Of a stretch of 64,000 nucleotides of DNA, positions 12,431-24,400 are shown in pieces. The translations under genes and the position numbers were made by a program. Below the pieces are notes generated by a model that searched no databases, was not told the origin of the DNA, and was given only the letters and a program-made list of their open reading frames with translations. Numbering within the stretch: position 1 is the stretch's first letter; the number at the start of each line of letters is the position of its first letter. Source of the DNA: Elysia crispata (Eukaryota > Mollusca > Gastropoda > Plakobranchidae); the NCBI GenBank assembly GCA_033675545.1, contig JAWDGP010006571.1, positions 35,653 through 99,652 of the forward strand. The letters are read 5' to 3'.

Positions 12431-15400
12431 ATGTATTTGTTGTAGTTGTAGGAATTCTTGTACTTGTTGTAGTTGGAGTTAGACTTGTTGTCCTTGTACT
12501 TGTACTTGTATTTGTTGTATTTGTAGTTGTAGTGGTACTTGTTGTAGTTGTAGTTATACTTGTCGTAGTAGTAGTACTTGGACTTGTAGTAGTCGTACTT
12601 GTACTTGTACTTGTTGTAGTTGTAGTTGTTGTTGTACTTGTTGTAGTTGTAGTTCTTCTTCTTCTAGTTGTCGTTGTACTTGAACTAGTTGTAGTTGTAA
12701 TTGTACTTGTTGTAGTTGTAGGTGCTTTTGCAAGTGTTATAGTTGTAGTTGTACTTGTTGTAGTTGTAGTTGTACTTGTACTTGTTGTAGTTGTAGTTTT
12801 ACTTGTACTTGTACTGTTGTAGTTGTAGGAAAACTTGTACTTGTTATAATTGTAGTTGTACTTTGTGTACATGTAGTTGTACTTGTTGTACTTGTAGTTG
12901 TACTTGTATTTGTTGTAGTTGTAGTTGTACATGATGTAGTTGTAGTTATAATTGTACTCGTTGTAGTTGTCGTTGTACTTTTACTTCTCGTAGTTGTAGT
13001 TGTACTTGTTGTAGTTTTAGTTTTACTTGTACTTGTACTTGTTGTAGTTGTAGGAATACTTGTACTTGTTGTAGTTGGAGTTAGACTTGTTGTCCTTGTA
13101 GTTGTACTTGTACTTGTATTTGTTTTAGTTATAGTTCTAGTTGTAGTGGTACTTGTTGTAGTTGTAGTTATATTTGTTGTAGTAGTAGTTGTACTTGGAC
13201 TTGTTAAAATTGTAGTTGTAGATGTACTTGTTGTAGTTGTAGTTGTAGTTGTACTTGTTGTAGTTGTAGTTGTGTTTGTTCTATTGTAGTTGTACTTGTA
13301 CTTGTTGTAGTTGTAATTGTACTTGTTGTAACTGTAGTTGTTTTTGCAATTGTTATAGTTGCAGTTGTACTTGTTGTAGTTGTACTTGTACTTGTATATC
13401 TTGTAGTTGTTGTTGTTCTTGTATTTGTTTTAGTTGTAGTTGTAGTTGTACTTTTAATTGTTGTAGTTGTAGTTGCAGTTGTTCTTATTGTTGTTGTAGT
13501 TGTACTTGTACTTGTACTTGTTGTAGTTGTACTTGTACTTGTTGTAGTTGTAGTTGTACTTGTACTTGTTGTAGTTGTAGTTGTACTTGTTGTAGTTGTA
13601 GTTGTAGTTGTACTTGTTGTAGTTGTAGTTGTACTGTACTTGTTGTAGTTGTAGTTGTAGTTGTAGTTGTACTTGTTGTACTTGTACTTGTATTTGTACT
13701 TGTACTTGTTGTAGATGTAGTTGTAGTTTTATTTGTACTTTTAATTGTTGTAGTTGTAGCGGTAGTTGTATTTGTACTTGTTGTAGTTGAAGTTGTACTT
13801 GTACTTTTTGTAGTTGTACTTGTTGTAGTTTTTGTGTTTGTAGTTGTAGTTGTAAGTGTACATGTTGTAGTTGTAGTTGTACTTGTACTTTTTATAGTTG
13901 TAGTTATAGTTTTATTTGTTGTAGTTGTAATTGTACTTTTTGTACTTGGAATTGTACTTGTTGTAGTTGTACTTGTACTTCTCGTAGTTGTAATTGTACT
14001 TGTTGTAGTTGTAGTTGTACTTGCACTTGTACTTGTTTTAGTTGTAGGAATACTTGTACTTGTTGTAGTTGGAGTTAGACTTGTTGTCCATGTATTTGTA
14101 CTTGTACTTGTTGTAGTTGTAGATGTACTTCTACTTCTTGTAGTTGTAGTTGTACTTAATGTATTTGTAGTTGTACTTGTTTTAGTTTTAGTTGAACTTA
14201 TTGTAGATGTAGATGTACTTGCACTTGTACTTGTTTTAGTGGTAGGAATACTTGTACTTCTTGAAGTTTTATTTAAACTTGTACTTGTTGTCCTTGTAAT
14301 TGTACTTTTTGCAGTTGTAGTTGTAGTTGAACTTGTTGTAGCTGTAGTTGTACTTGTACTTGTTATAGTTCTAGTACTTGTTTTAATTGTAGTTGTATTT
14401 GTTGCAGTTGTAGTTGTTCTTTTTACAGTTGTATTTGTACTTGTACTTCTTGTAGTTGTACTTGTACTTGATGTAGTTGTAATTGTACTTGTTAAAGTTT
14501 TAGTTGTAGTTGTACTTGTTTTAGTTGTAGTTGTACTTGTTGCAGTTGTAGTTGTAGTTGTACTTGTACGTGTACTTGTTGTAGTTGTAGCTGGACTTCT
14601 TGTAGTTGGAGTTTTACCTGTACTTGTTGTAGTTGTAGTTGTGGTTGTATTTAATGTAGTTGTAGTTGTACTTGTGCTAGTTGTATTTGTACTGATGTAG
14701 TTGTAGTTGTACTTGTACTTTTACTTCTTGTTGTTATAGTTGTACCTGTACTTGTTGTAGTTGTATTTGTACATGTTGTTGTAGTAGTTGTACTTGACCT
14801 TGTTGTAGTTGTACTTGTACTTGTACTTGTTTTAGTTGTAGTTGTAGTTGTACTTGTTATAGTTGTATTTGTACTTGTTGTGGTTGTATTGTACTTGTAC
14901 TTCTTGTAGTAGTAATTCTACTTGTACTTGTTGTAGTTGTACTTGTTGTAGTTGTAGTTGTACTTCTTGTAGTTGTAATTCTACCTGTACTTTTTGTAGT
15001 TGTAGTTTTAGTTGTACTTGTTGCAGTTGTAGTTGTACTTGTACTTGTTGTAGTTGTAGTTGTAGTTGTACTTGTTGTAGTTGTAGTTGTACTTGTTGTA
15101 GTTGTAGTTGTACTTGTACTTGTTGTAGTTGTAGTTGTACTTGTACTTGTTGTAGTTGTAGTTGTACTTCTTTTAGTTGTAGTTGTATTTGTACTTCTTG
15201 TAGTTGTAGTTGTACTTATTGTAGTTGTAGTTGTAATTGTTGTTGTACTTGTTATAGTTGTAGTTTTACTTGTACTTTTTGTAGTTTTAGGTATACTTGT
15301 ACTTGTTGTAGTTGGAGTTAGACTTGTTGTACTTGTAGATGTACTTGTACTTCTTGTAGTTGTAGTTGTAATTCTTGTAGTTGTAGTTGCACTTGTACTT

Positions 15401-17245
15401 GTTGTAGTTGTAGTTGTCGTTGAACTTGTTTTAGTTCTAGTTGTTGTAGTTATAGTTGCACTTGTTCTAGTTGTACTTTTACTTGTTCTTCTTGTAGTTC
15501 TAATTGTACTTCTTCTAGTTGTACTTGTACTAGTACTTCTATCGATGTAGTTGAAGCTGTACTTTTTATAGTTGTAGTTGTACTTGTTGTAGTTGTAATT
15601 GTTGTTGTACTTGTTATAGTTGTAGTTTTACTTGTACTTGTTGTAGTTGTTGGTATACTTTTACTTTTTGTAGTTGTACTTGTACCTGCTGTACTTGTAA
15701 TTGTACATGTTGTAGTTGTAGTTCTAATTAAACTTCTTGTACCTGTAGTTGTACTTGTACTTGTTATATTTAATTGTACCTTTTGTAATTGTAGTTGTAC
15801 TTGTTGCAGTTGTAGTTGTCCTTCTTGTAGTTGTAATTGTACTTTGACTTGTTATAGTTATAGTTGTACTTGTTGTAGTTGTAGTTGCACTTTTTGTAGT
15901 TGTACTTGTACTTGATGTAGTTGTAATTGTACTTGTTGCATTTGTAGTTGTATTTGTACTTGTTTTAGTTGTAGTTTTACTTGTTATAGTTGTAGTTCTA
16001 GGTCTACTTGTACTTGTAGTTGTAGTTGTGCTTGTACTTGTTATAGTTGCACTTGTACTTGTTGTAGTTGTAGTTACACTTGTACTTGTTGTAGTTGTTG
16101 TTGTTCTTGTACTTGATTTAGTTGTAGTTGTAGTTGTACTTGTTGTAGTTATAGTTGTACTTGTTGTAGTTTCAGTTGTTCTTCTAGTAGTTGTGATTGT
16201 ACTTGTACTTATTATAGTTGTAGTTATAGTTGTACTTGTTGTAGTTGTTGTACTTGTTGTAGTTGTAGTTATTAATGTTCGTGTACTGGTTGTAGTTGTA
16301 GTTTTACTTGTACTTGTTGTAGTTGTAGTTGTAGATAGACTTGTACTTGTTATTGTTGTAGTTGTAGTTGAAGTTGTATTTGTTGTAGTTGTAAATGTAC
16401 TTGTACTTGTTCTAGTTGTAGTTGCACTTGTTCTAGTTGTAGTTTTACTTGTTCCAGTTTTGGTTGTACTTGTACTTGTTGTAGTTGTACTTGTATTTGT
16501 ACTTGTTTTCGATATAGTTGTAGTTGTATATGTTGTAGTTGCAATTGTACTTTTTGTAGTTGTTATTGTACTTGTTGTAGTTGTACTTTTATTTCTCAGA
16601 GTTGTAGTTGTACTTGTTGTTATTTTAGTTGTACTTGTACTTGTACTTGTTGTAATTGTAAGAATACTTATACTTCTTGTTGTTGGAGTTGTATGTTGTT
16701 GTAGTTGTAGTTGCACTTGTACTTGTTGTAGTTGTTGTTGTTCTTGTACTTGTTTTAGTTGTAGTTGTAGTTGTACTTGTTGTAGTTGTAGTTGTACTTT
16801 GTTCTTGGTGTAGTTGTACTTGTACTTGTACTTGTTGTATTTGTAGTTCTACTTGTTGTACTTGTACTTGTTTTTGTACTTGTTGTAGTTGTTGTTGCAC
16901 TTGTACTTGTCGTAGTTGGAGTTGTAGTTGTACTTGTTGTAGTTGTAGTTTTAATTATTGTAGTAGTAGTTGTAATTGTAGTTGTACTTGTTGTAGTTTT
17001 AGTTGTACTTGTTGTAGTTGTAGTTGTACTTGTACCTCTTGCAGTCGTAGTTGCACTTTTTCTAGTTGGAGTTATATTGTTGTCCTTGTAGTTGTACTTG
17101 TACTTGTTGTAGCTGTATTTCTTGTAGTTGTAGGTATACTTGTTGTAGTAGTAGTTGTACTTGTACTTGTTGTAGTTGTAGTTGTATTGGTACTTGTTGT
17201 AGTTATAGTTGTATTTGTACTTGGTTTAGTTTTAGTTCTACTTAT
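12431..17245 (+). repeat. Satellite segment 2: diverged, carrying TAGGAATACTTG / GTTGGAGTTAGAC marker words
   Basis: This is the same triplet satellite, but it repeatedly carries a rare compound marker: TAGGAATACTTG followed about 12-15 bases later by GTTGGAGTTAGACTTGTTGT, often then CC. Copies lie at about 12,472, 13,074, 14,068 and 15,311 (positions of GTTGGAG). A TTCGATATAG...GCAATTG block sits near 16,507-16,550. The marker breaks the simple alphabet at several positions together, so its recurrence reflects copying of longer segments rather than independent mutation. Spacings are about 600, 1,000 and 1,240 bp. Confidence 0.8.
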
Positions 17246-17527
17246 TGTAGTGTAGATGTACATATACTTGTTGTTGTTGTATTTGTACCTGTTGTAGTTG
17301 CAGTGGTTTTTGTAATTGTGTATTTGTAGTTGTACCTGTTGAAGATATACTTGTACTTGTACTTGTTGTACTTGTTGTTGTACTTGTACTCTTTATGGTT
17401 GTATTTGTTTCTGTTGTAGTTGTAGTTGTACTTGTTCTAGTTATAGTTGTACTTGTACTTGTTGTAGTTTTACTTGCCTTTGTTCTAGTTGTAGTTTTAC
17501 TTGTTCTAGCTGTAGTTGTACTTGTAC

Positions 17528-17558
<31 letters not shown>

Positions 17559-20500
17559 AGTTGAACTTGTTATTCTACTTGTACTTGTTGTAGTTGTAGT
17601 TGTACTTCTTCTCCTACATATACTGTTGTAGTTGTAGGAATACTTATACTTGTTGTAGGTGGAGTTAGACTTGTTGTCCTCGTAGATTTACTTGTACTTG
17701 TTGTAGTTGTAGTTGTAGTTGTAGTTGTAATTGTAGTTGTACTTGTTGTAGTTGTCGTTGTACTTGTACTTGTTGTCGTTGTCGTTGTATTTGTACTTGT
17801 TGTAGTTATAAGTGTACTTGTTGTAGTTCTAGTTGTACTCGTACTTGTTGTAGTTGTAGTTGTACTTGTTGTGGTTGTAGTTGTACTTGTACTTGTTGTC
17901 GTTGTAATTGTCTTTGTAATTGTTCTAGTTATACTTGTACTTGTTGTAGTTGTAGTTGTACTTGTACTTGTTGTAGTTGTAGTTTCACTTGTACTTGATG
18001 TAGTTGTAATTGTAGTTGTACTTGTTGTAGTTGTAGTTCTACTTGCATTTGTTGTAGTTTTAGTTGCCTTTATTCTAGTTGTAGTTTTACTTGTTCTAGT
18101 TGTAGTTGTACTTGTACTTGTTGTAATTGTACTTGTTCTCCTACTTGTATTTGTTATAGTTGTAGGAATATTTGTACTTGTTGTAGTTGGAGTTAGACTT
18201 GTTATCCTCATAGTTCTTTTTGTACGTGTTGTAGTTGTAGTTGTAGTTGTAGTTGTAGTTGTACTTCTTGTAGCTGTAGTTGTACCTGTTGTAGTTGTAG
18301 TTGTTCTTTTGCTTGTTGTAGTTCTAGTTGTAGTTGTACTTGTTCTAGTTGTAGTTGTACTTGTTGTAGTTTAGTTGTTTTTGTAATTGTTGTAGTTGTA
18401 CTTGTACTTGTTTTAGTTGTAGTTGTACTAGTATTTGTTGTAGTTGTAGTTGTACTTGTACTTGTTGTACTTGTAGTTGTAATTGTATTTGTTGTAGTTG
18501 TACTAGTTCTTGTTGTAGTTGTACTTATACTTGTTGTAGTTGTACTTGTACTTGTTCCTGTTGTAGTTGTAGTTGTACTTTTTGTAGTTGAATTTGTAGT
18601 CGTACTTCTTGTAGTTGTACTTGTACTTGTTGTAGTCTTAGTTGTACTTGTTCTTGCTGTAGTTGTATTTTTACTTTTACTTGTTGTACTTGTTGTTGTA
18701 CTTGTTGTAGTTGTACTTGTTTTTGTACTTGTTATAGTTGTAGTTGCACTTCTACTTGTTGTAGTTGTAGTTTTAGTTGTACTTGTTTTAGTTGCAGTTT
18801 TACTTGTTGTAGTTTTAGTTGTACTTGTACCTGTTGCAGTGTTAGTTGCACTTGTTCTAGTTGGAGTTAGACTTGTTGTCCTTGTAGTTGTACATGTACT
18901 TGTTTTTGTACTTGTTGTAGTTCTGGTTGCACTTGTACTGTTGTAGTTGTAGTTGTACTGCTTGTAGTTGTAGTTTTACTTGTTGTAGTTGTAGTTTTGA
19001 TTGTAGTTGTACTTGTTGTAGTTGTAGTTGTACTTGTTGTAGTTTAAGTTGTACTTGTACCTTTTGCAGTGTTAGTTGCACTTGTTCTAGTTGGAGTTGT
19101 TGTCTTTGTTGTTGAACTTGTACTTGTTATAGTTGTAATTGTTGTAGTTGTAGTTATACTTGGTGTAGTAGTAGTTGTACTTGAACTTGTTGTAGTTGTA
19201 GTTATAGTTGTATTTGTACTTGTTGTAGTTTTAGTTGTAGTTGTACTTGTTTAAGTTGTAGTTGTACTTATGGCAGTGTAGTTGTACATATACTTGTTGT
19301 AGTTGTAGTTGTACCTGTTGTAGTTGTAGTGGTTTTTGTAATAGTTGTATTTGTAGTTGTACCTGTTGCAGTTGTACTTGTACTTGTACTTGTTATAGTT
19401 GTTGTTGTACTTATACTTGTTGTGGTTGTAGTTGTAGTTGTTTCTGTTGTTGTTGTAGTTGTACTTGTTGTAGTTATAGTTGTACTTGTACTTGTACTTG
19501 TTGTAATTGTAGTTGTTTTTGTTAATGGTTGTAGTTGTAGTTGTACTTGTTGTAGTTGTAGTTGAATTTGTACTTGTTGTAAATGTACTTGTACGTGTAC
19601 TTGTTGTAGTTGTAGTTGTAGTTGTACTTGTTGGATTTGTAGTTGTATTTGGAAATGTACTTGTTCTAGTTGTAGTTGTACTTGTACTTGTGGTAGTTTT
19701 AGTTGCCTTTGTTCTAGTTGTATTTTTACTTGTTCTAGTTGTAGTTGTACTTGTACTTGTTGTAGTTGTACTTTTTATCCTACTTGTACTTGTTCTAAAT
19801 TTAGTTGTACTTGTGCTTGTTGTAGTTGTAGTTGTACTTGTTGTAGTTGTTGTTGTATTTGTACTTGTTGTAAATGTACTTGTACGTGTACTTGTTGGAG
19901 TTGTAGTTATAGTTGTACTTGTTGTAGTTTTAGTTGTTGTTGTACTTGTTGTAGTTGTAGTTGTACTTGTTGTAGTTGTAGTTGTACTTGTTCTTGTTGT
20001 AGTTGTACTTGTATTTGTTGTAGTTGTAGTTGTACTTGTACTTGTTGTACTTGTAGTTTAAGTTGTAGTTTTAGTTGTACTTGTACTTGTTGTAGTTGTA
20101 CTTGTTATCCTACTTGTACTTGTTGTAGTTGTAGTTGTACTTGTGCTTATTGTAGTTGTAGTTGTACTTGTTGTAGTTGTTGTTGTTTTTGTAAGTGTTG
20201 TAGTTATACTTGAATTTGTTTTAGTTGTAGTTGTACTAGAATTTGTACTAGTTGTAGTTGTACTTGTACTTGTTATACTTGTAGTTGTACTTGTTGTAGT
20301 TATAATTGTACTGTACTTGTACTTGTTGTAGTTGTACTTGTTGTAGTTATAGTTGTTTTTGTAATTGTTGTAGTTGTACTTGTACTTGTACTTGTACTTC
20401 TTGTAGTTGTACTAGTTCTTTTTGTAGTTGTACTATACTTGTTGTAGTTGTACTTGTACTTCTTCTTGTTGTAGTTGTACTTGTACTTGTACTTGTTGTA

Positions 20501-21480
20501 CTTGTAGTTGTACTTGTTGTAGTTGTAGTTGTACTTGTTGTAGTTGTAGTTGTATTTGTTGTAGTTGTAGTTGTAGTTGTACTTGTTGTAGTTGTATTTG
20601 TACTTGTTGTAGCTATAGTTGTACTTCTTCTTGCTGTAGTTGTACTTGTACTTGTTCTTGCTGTAGTTGTACTGGTACTTGTACTTGTACTTGTTGTATT
20701 TGTAGTTGTACTTGTTTTAGTTGTTCTTGTTTTTGTACTTGTTGTAGTTGTAGTTGCACTTGTACTTCTTGTAGTTGTAGTTGTAGTTGTACTTGTTGTA
20801 GTTGTAGTTGTAATTGTAGTTGTACTTGTTGTAGTTTTAGTTGTACTTGTACCTGTTGCAGTCTTAGTTGCACCTGTATTTGTTGTAATTGTAGTTGTAG
20901 TTGTAGTTATTGTAGTTGTAGTTGTACTTGTTGTAGTGTAGTTGTACATACACTTGTTGTAGTTCTAGTTGTACCTGTTGTAGTTGTAGTTGTTTTTGTA
21001 AATTTTGTAGTTGTATTTGTACTTGTTGATGTTGTAGTTGTAGTTGTACTTGTTGTAGTTGTAGTTGTACTTGTTGTAGTGTAGTTTTACTTCTTGTAGT
21101 TATAGTTATACTTGTACTTGTTGTAGTTGTAGTTGTTTTTGTAATGGTTGTAGTTGTAGTTGTGATTCTTGTAGTTGTAGTTGTTCTTGTATTTGTTGTA
21201 GTTGTAGTTGTACTTGATGTATTTGTAACGTATCTATAGTTGTACTTGTTGTAGTTTTAGTTGTTCTTGTTGTAGTTGTAGTTGTACTTCTACTTGTTGT
21301 AGTATTAATTTTCTTTGTTCTAGTTGTAATTTTACTTGTTCTAGTTCTAGTTGTACTTGTACTTGTTGTAGTTGTACTTTTTCTCCTACTTGTACTGGTT
21401 GTAGTTGTAGGAAAACTTGGACTTGTTGTAGTTGGAGTTAGACTTGTTGTCCTCGTAGTTGTACTTGTACTTGTTGTAGT
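17246..21480 (+). repeat. Satellite segment 3: higher-order repeat with roughly 1.6-kb spacing
   Basis: Several independent rare words recur in this segment. A TGTACATA word followed by GTACCTGTTG and then GTTTTTGTAA starts at about 17,258, 19,284 and 20,944. A TTTGTTCTAG-type word preceded by GCC or TTC (one copy TTTATTCTAG) lies at about 17,475, 18,065, 19,703 and 21,310, with spacings of 590, 1,638 and 1,607. TCCTAC follows most of these about 120 bases later. A GCAG-TGTTAGTTGCAC word lies near 17,040, 18,837, 19,070 and 20,860. Marker GGAGTTAGAC copies sit near 17,660, 18,188, 18,862 and 21,433. Co-occurrence of several rare words at similar spacing indicates a kilobase-scale higher-order unit with internal deletions or duplications. 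Confidence 0.75.
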
Positions 21481-24400
21481 TGTAGTTGTAGCTGTAGTTG
21501 TAATAGTAGTTTTACTTGTTGTAGTTGTAGTTGTACTTCTACTTGTTGTCGTTGTAGTTGTATTTGTAATTGTTGTAGTTATAGTTGCACATGTTGTAGT
21601 TGTATGTGTACTTGTACTTGGTGTAGCTGTAGTTGTACTTGTCGTAGTTGTAGTTTATTTTTGTAATTGTTAAAGTTGTACTTGTACTTGTTGTGGTTGT
21701 AGTTGTAGTTGTACTTGTACTTGTGGTAGTTGTACTTGTACTTGTTTTAGTTGTAGTTGTAGCTGTCTTTGTACTAGTTGTAGTTGCACTTGTACTTGTT
21801 TTAATTGTAGTTGTACTTGTATTTGTCGTAGTTGCAGTTGTACATGTACTTGTTGTAGTTGTAGTTGTATTTGTACTTGTTGCAGTTGTACTTGTACTTG
21901 TTGTAGTTGTACTTGTACTTGTAGTTGCACTTGTTCTAATTGTAGTTGTACTTTAAGTTGTAGTTGTAACTTTACTTCTTGTATTTGTAGTTGTACTTGT
22001 TGTAGTTGTAGTTGTAATGTACTTGTTGTAGTTGTATTTGTTGTAGTTATAGTTGTAGTTGTACTTGTTGTAGTGGTAGTTAAAGTTGTACTTCTTGTAG
22101 TTGTAGTTGTAGTTGTACTTGTAGTAGTTGTAGTAATAGTTGTACTTGTTGTAATTGTAGTTGTACTCTTACATAATTGTAGTTGTAGTTGTAGTTCCAC
22201 TTGTTGTAGTTGTGGTTGTAGGTGTACTTGTTGTAGTTCTATTTGTAGTTGTAGTTTTACTTCTTGTGGTTGTAGTTGTACTTGTACTTGTTGTAGTTGT
22301 AGTTGTATTTGTTCTGGTTGTAGTTGTGGTTGTAGTTGTACTGTTTAAATTGTAGTTGGAGTTTTACTTGTAATTGTTGTAGTTTTATTTGTGCTTGTTG
22401 TAGTTTTAGTTAAAGTTGTACTTGTTGTAGTTGTAGTTATAGTTCTACTTGTTGTATTTGTAGTTTTACTTGTTGTAGTTGTAGTTGTAGTTGTACTTGT
22501 TGTAGTTGTAGTTGTACTGTACTTGTTGTAGTTGTAGTAGTACTGTTGTAGTTGTAATTGTACTTGTTGAGTTGTAGTTGTACCAGTTGTAGTATTATTT
22601 GTACTTGTTGTAGTTGCAGTTGCAATTGTTCTTGAACTTGTTGTAGTTGTAGTTGTAAATGTACTTGTTGTAGTTGTATTTGTACTTGTTGTAGTTGTAT
22701 TTGTACTTGTTGTAGTTGTAGTTGTACATGTTCTTGTTGTAGTTGTAGTTGAACTTCTTGTAGTTGTTGTTGTTGTAATTGTTGTAGTTGTATTTGTACT
22801 TGTTGTAGTTGTAGTTGTACTTGTTGTAGATGTAGTTGTAGTTGTACTTGTTGTAGTAAAATTTTATTTGTACTAGTTGTAGTTGTAGTTGTACTTTTTG
22901 AAGTTATAGTTGTGTAGTTGTAGTTGTTGTAGTTGTAGTTGTAGTTGTAATTGTTGTAGTTGTAGTTGTAGTTGTACATGTTGTAGTTGTAGTTGTATTT
23001 GTACTTGTTTTAGTTGTATTTGTACTTGTTGTAATCTAGTTGTACATATATTTGTTCTTGTTGTAGTTGTACTTGTTGTACTTGCAGTTGTAGTTGTACT
23101 TGTTGTTGTCCTTGTACTTGTAGTCGTACTTGTTGTAAATACAGTTGTACTTGTACTTTTTGTACTTGTATTTGTTATTGTACTTGTTTTTGTTGTAGTT
23201 GTACTTCTACTTGTTGTAGTTGTAGTTGAACTTGTACTCGTTTTTGTACTTGTATTTGTTGTAGTTATAGTTGTACTAGTACTTGTTGTAGTCTTACTTG
23301 TACTTGTTGTAGTTGTAGTTGTTTTTGTTGCAGTAGTAGTTATACTTCTTGTAGATGTAGCTGTATTTGTACTTGTTGTATTTTGTAGTTGTAGTTGTAC
23401 TTGTACTTGTTGTACTTGTACTTGTTGTAGTTGTAGTTGTACTTGTAGTTGTACTTGTTCTTGTTGTAGTTGTAGTTGTATTTGTACATGTTGTAGTTGT
23501 TTTCTTAGTTGCTGTAGTTTTAGTTGTACTTGTTGTAGTTGTAGTTGTACTTGTTGTAGTTGTAGTTGTCCTTGTTGTAGTTGTAGTTGTTCTTGTACTT
23601 TTTGTAGTTGTAGTTGTAGTTGTACTTGTTGTAGTTGTACTTTTAAGTGTACTTGTTGTAGTTGTAGTTGTACTGTTGTAGTTGTATTTGTAGTTGTGGT
23701 TGTACTTGTACTTGTAGTTGTAGTTGTACTTGTTGTAGTTGTATTCTTACTGGTTGTAGTTGTAGTTGTACTTGTACTTGTTAAAGTTGTAGTTGTACTT
23801 GTTGTCCTTGTAGTTGTACTTGTACTTGTTGTAGTTGTAGTTGTAGTTGTAGTTGTACTTGTGGTAGTTGTAATTATACTTGTTTTAGTTGTACATGTAC
23901 ATGTACATGTCCTTGTAGTTGTACTTGTACTTGTTGTAGTTGTAGTTGTAGCTGTACTTGTTGTACTTGTAGTTGTACTTGTTGAAGTTGAAGTAGTACT
24001 TGTTGTAATTGTTGTTGTACTTGTACTTGTTGTGGTTATAGTTACAGTTGTACTTGTTGTAGATTAAGTTGTACTTGTACTTGTTGTAGTTGCATTTGTT
24101 GTAGTTGTAGTTCTACTTGTACTTGTTGTAGTTGTACTTGTACTTGTACTTGTAGTTGTAGTTGTACTTGTACTTATTGTAGTTGTACTTGTACTTATTA
24201 TAGTTGTTGTTGTAGTTGTACTTGTTGTAGTTGTAGTTGTACTTGTTGTAGTTGTAACTAAATTTATTGGTTGTAGTGTAGTTGTACTTGTTGTAGTTGT
24301 AGTTCTAGCTGTACTTTTTGTAGTTAAGGTTGTAGTTAAGGTTGTAGTTCTTCTTCTTGTAGTTGTAGTTGTATTTGTACTTGTTTTTGTTGTTGTTGTA

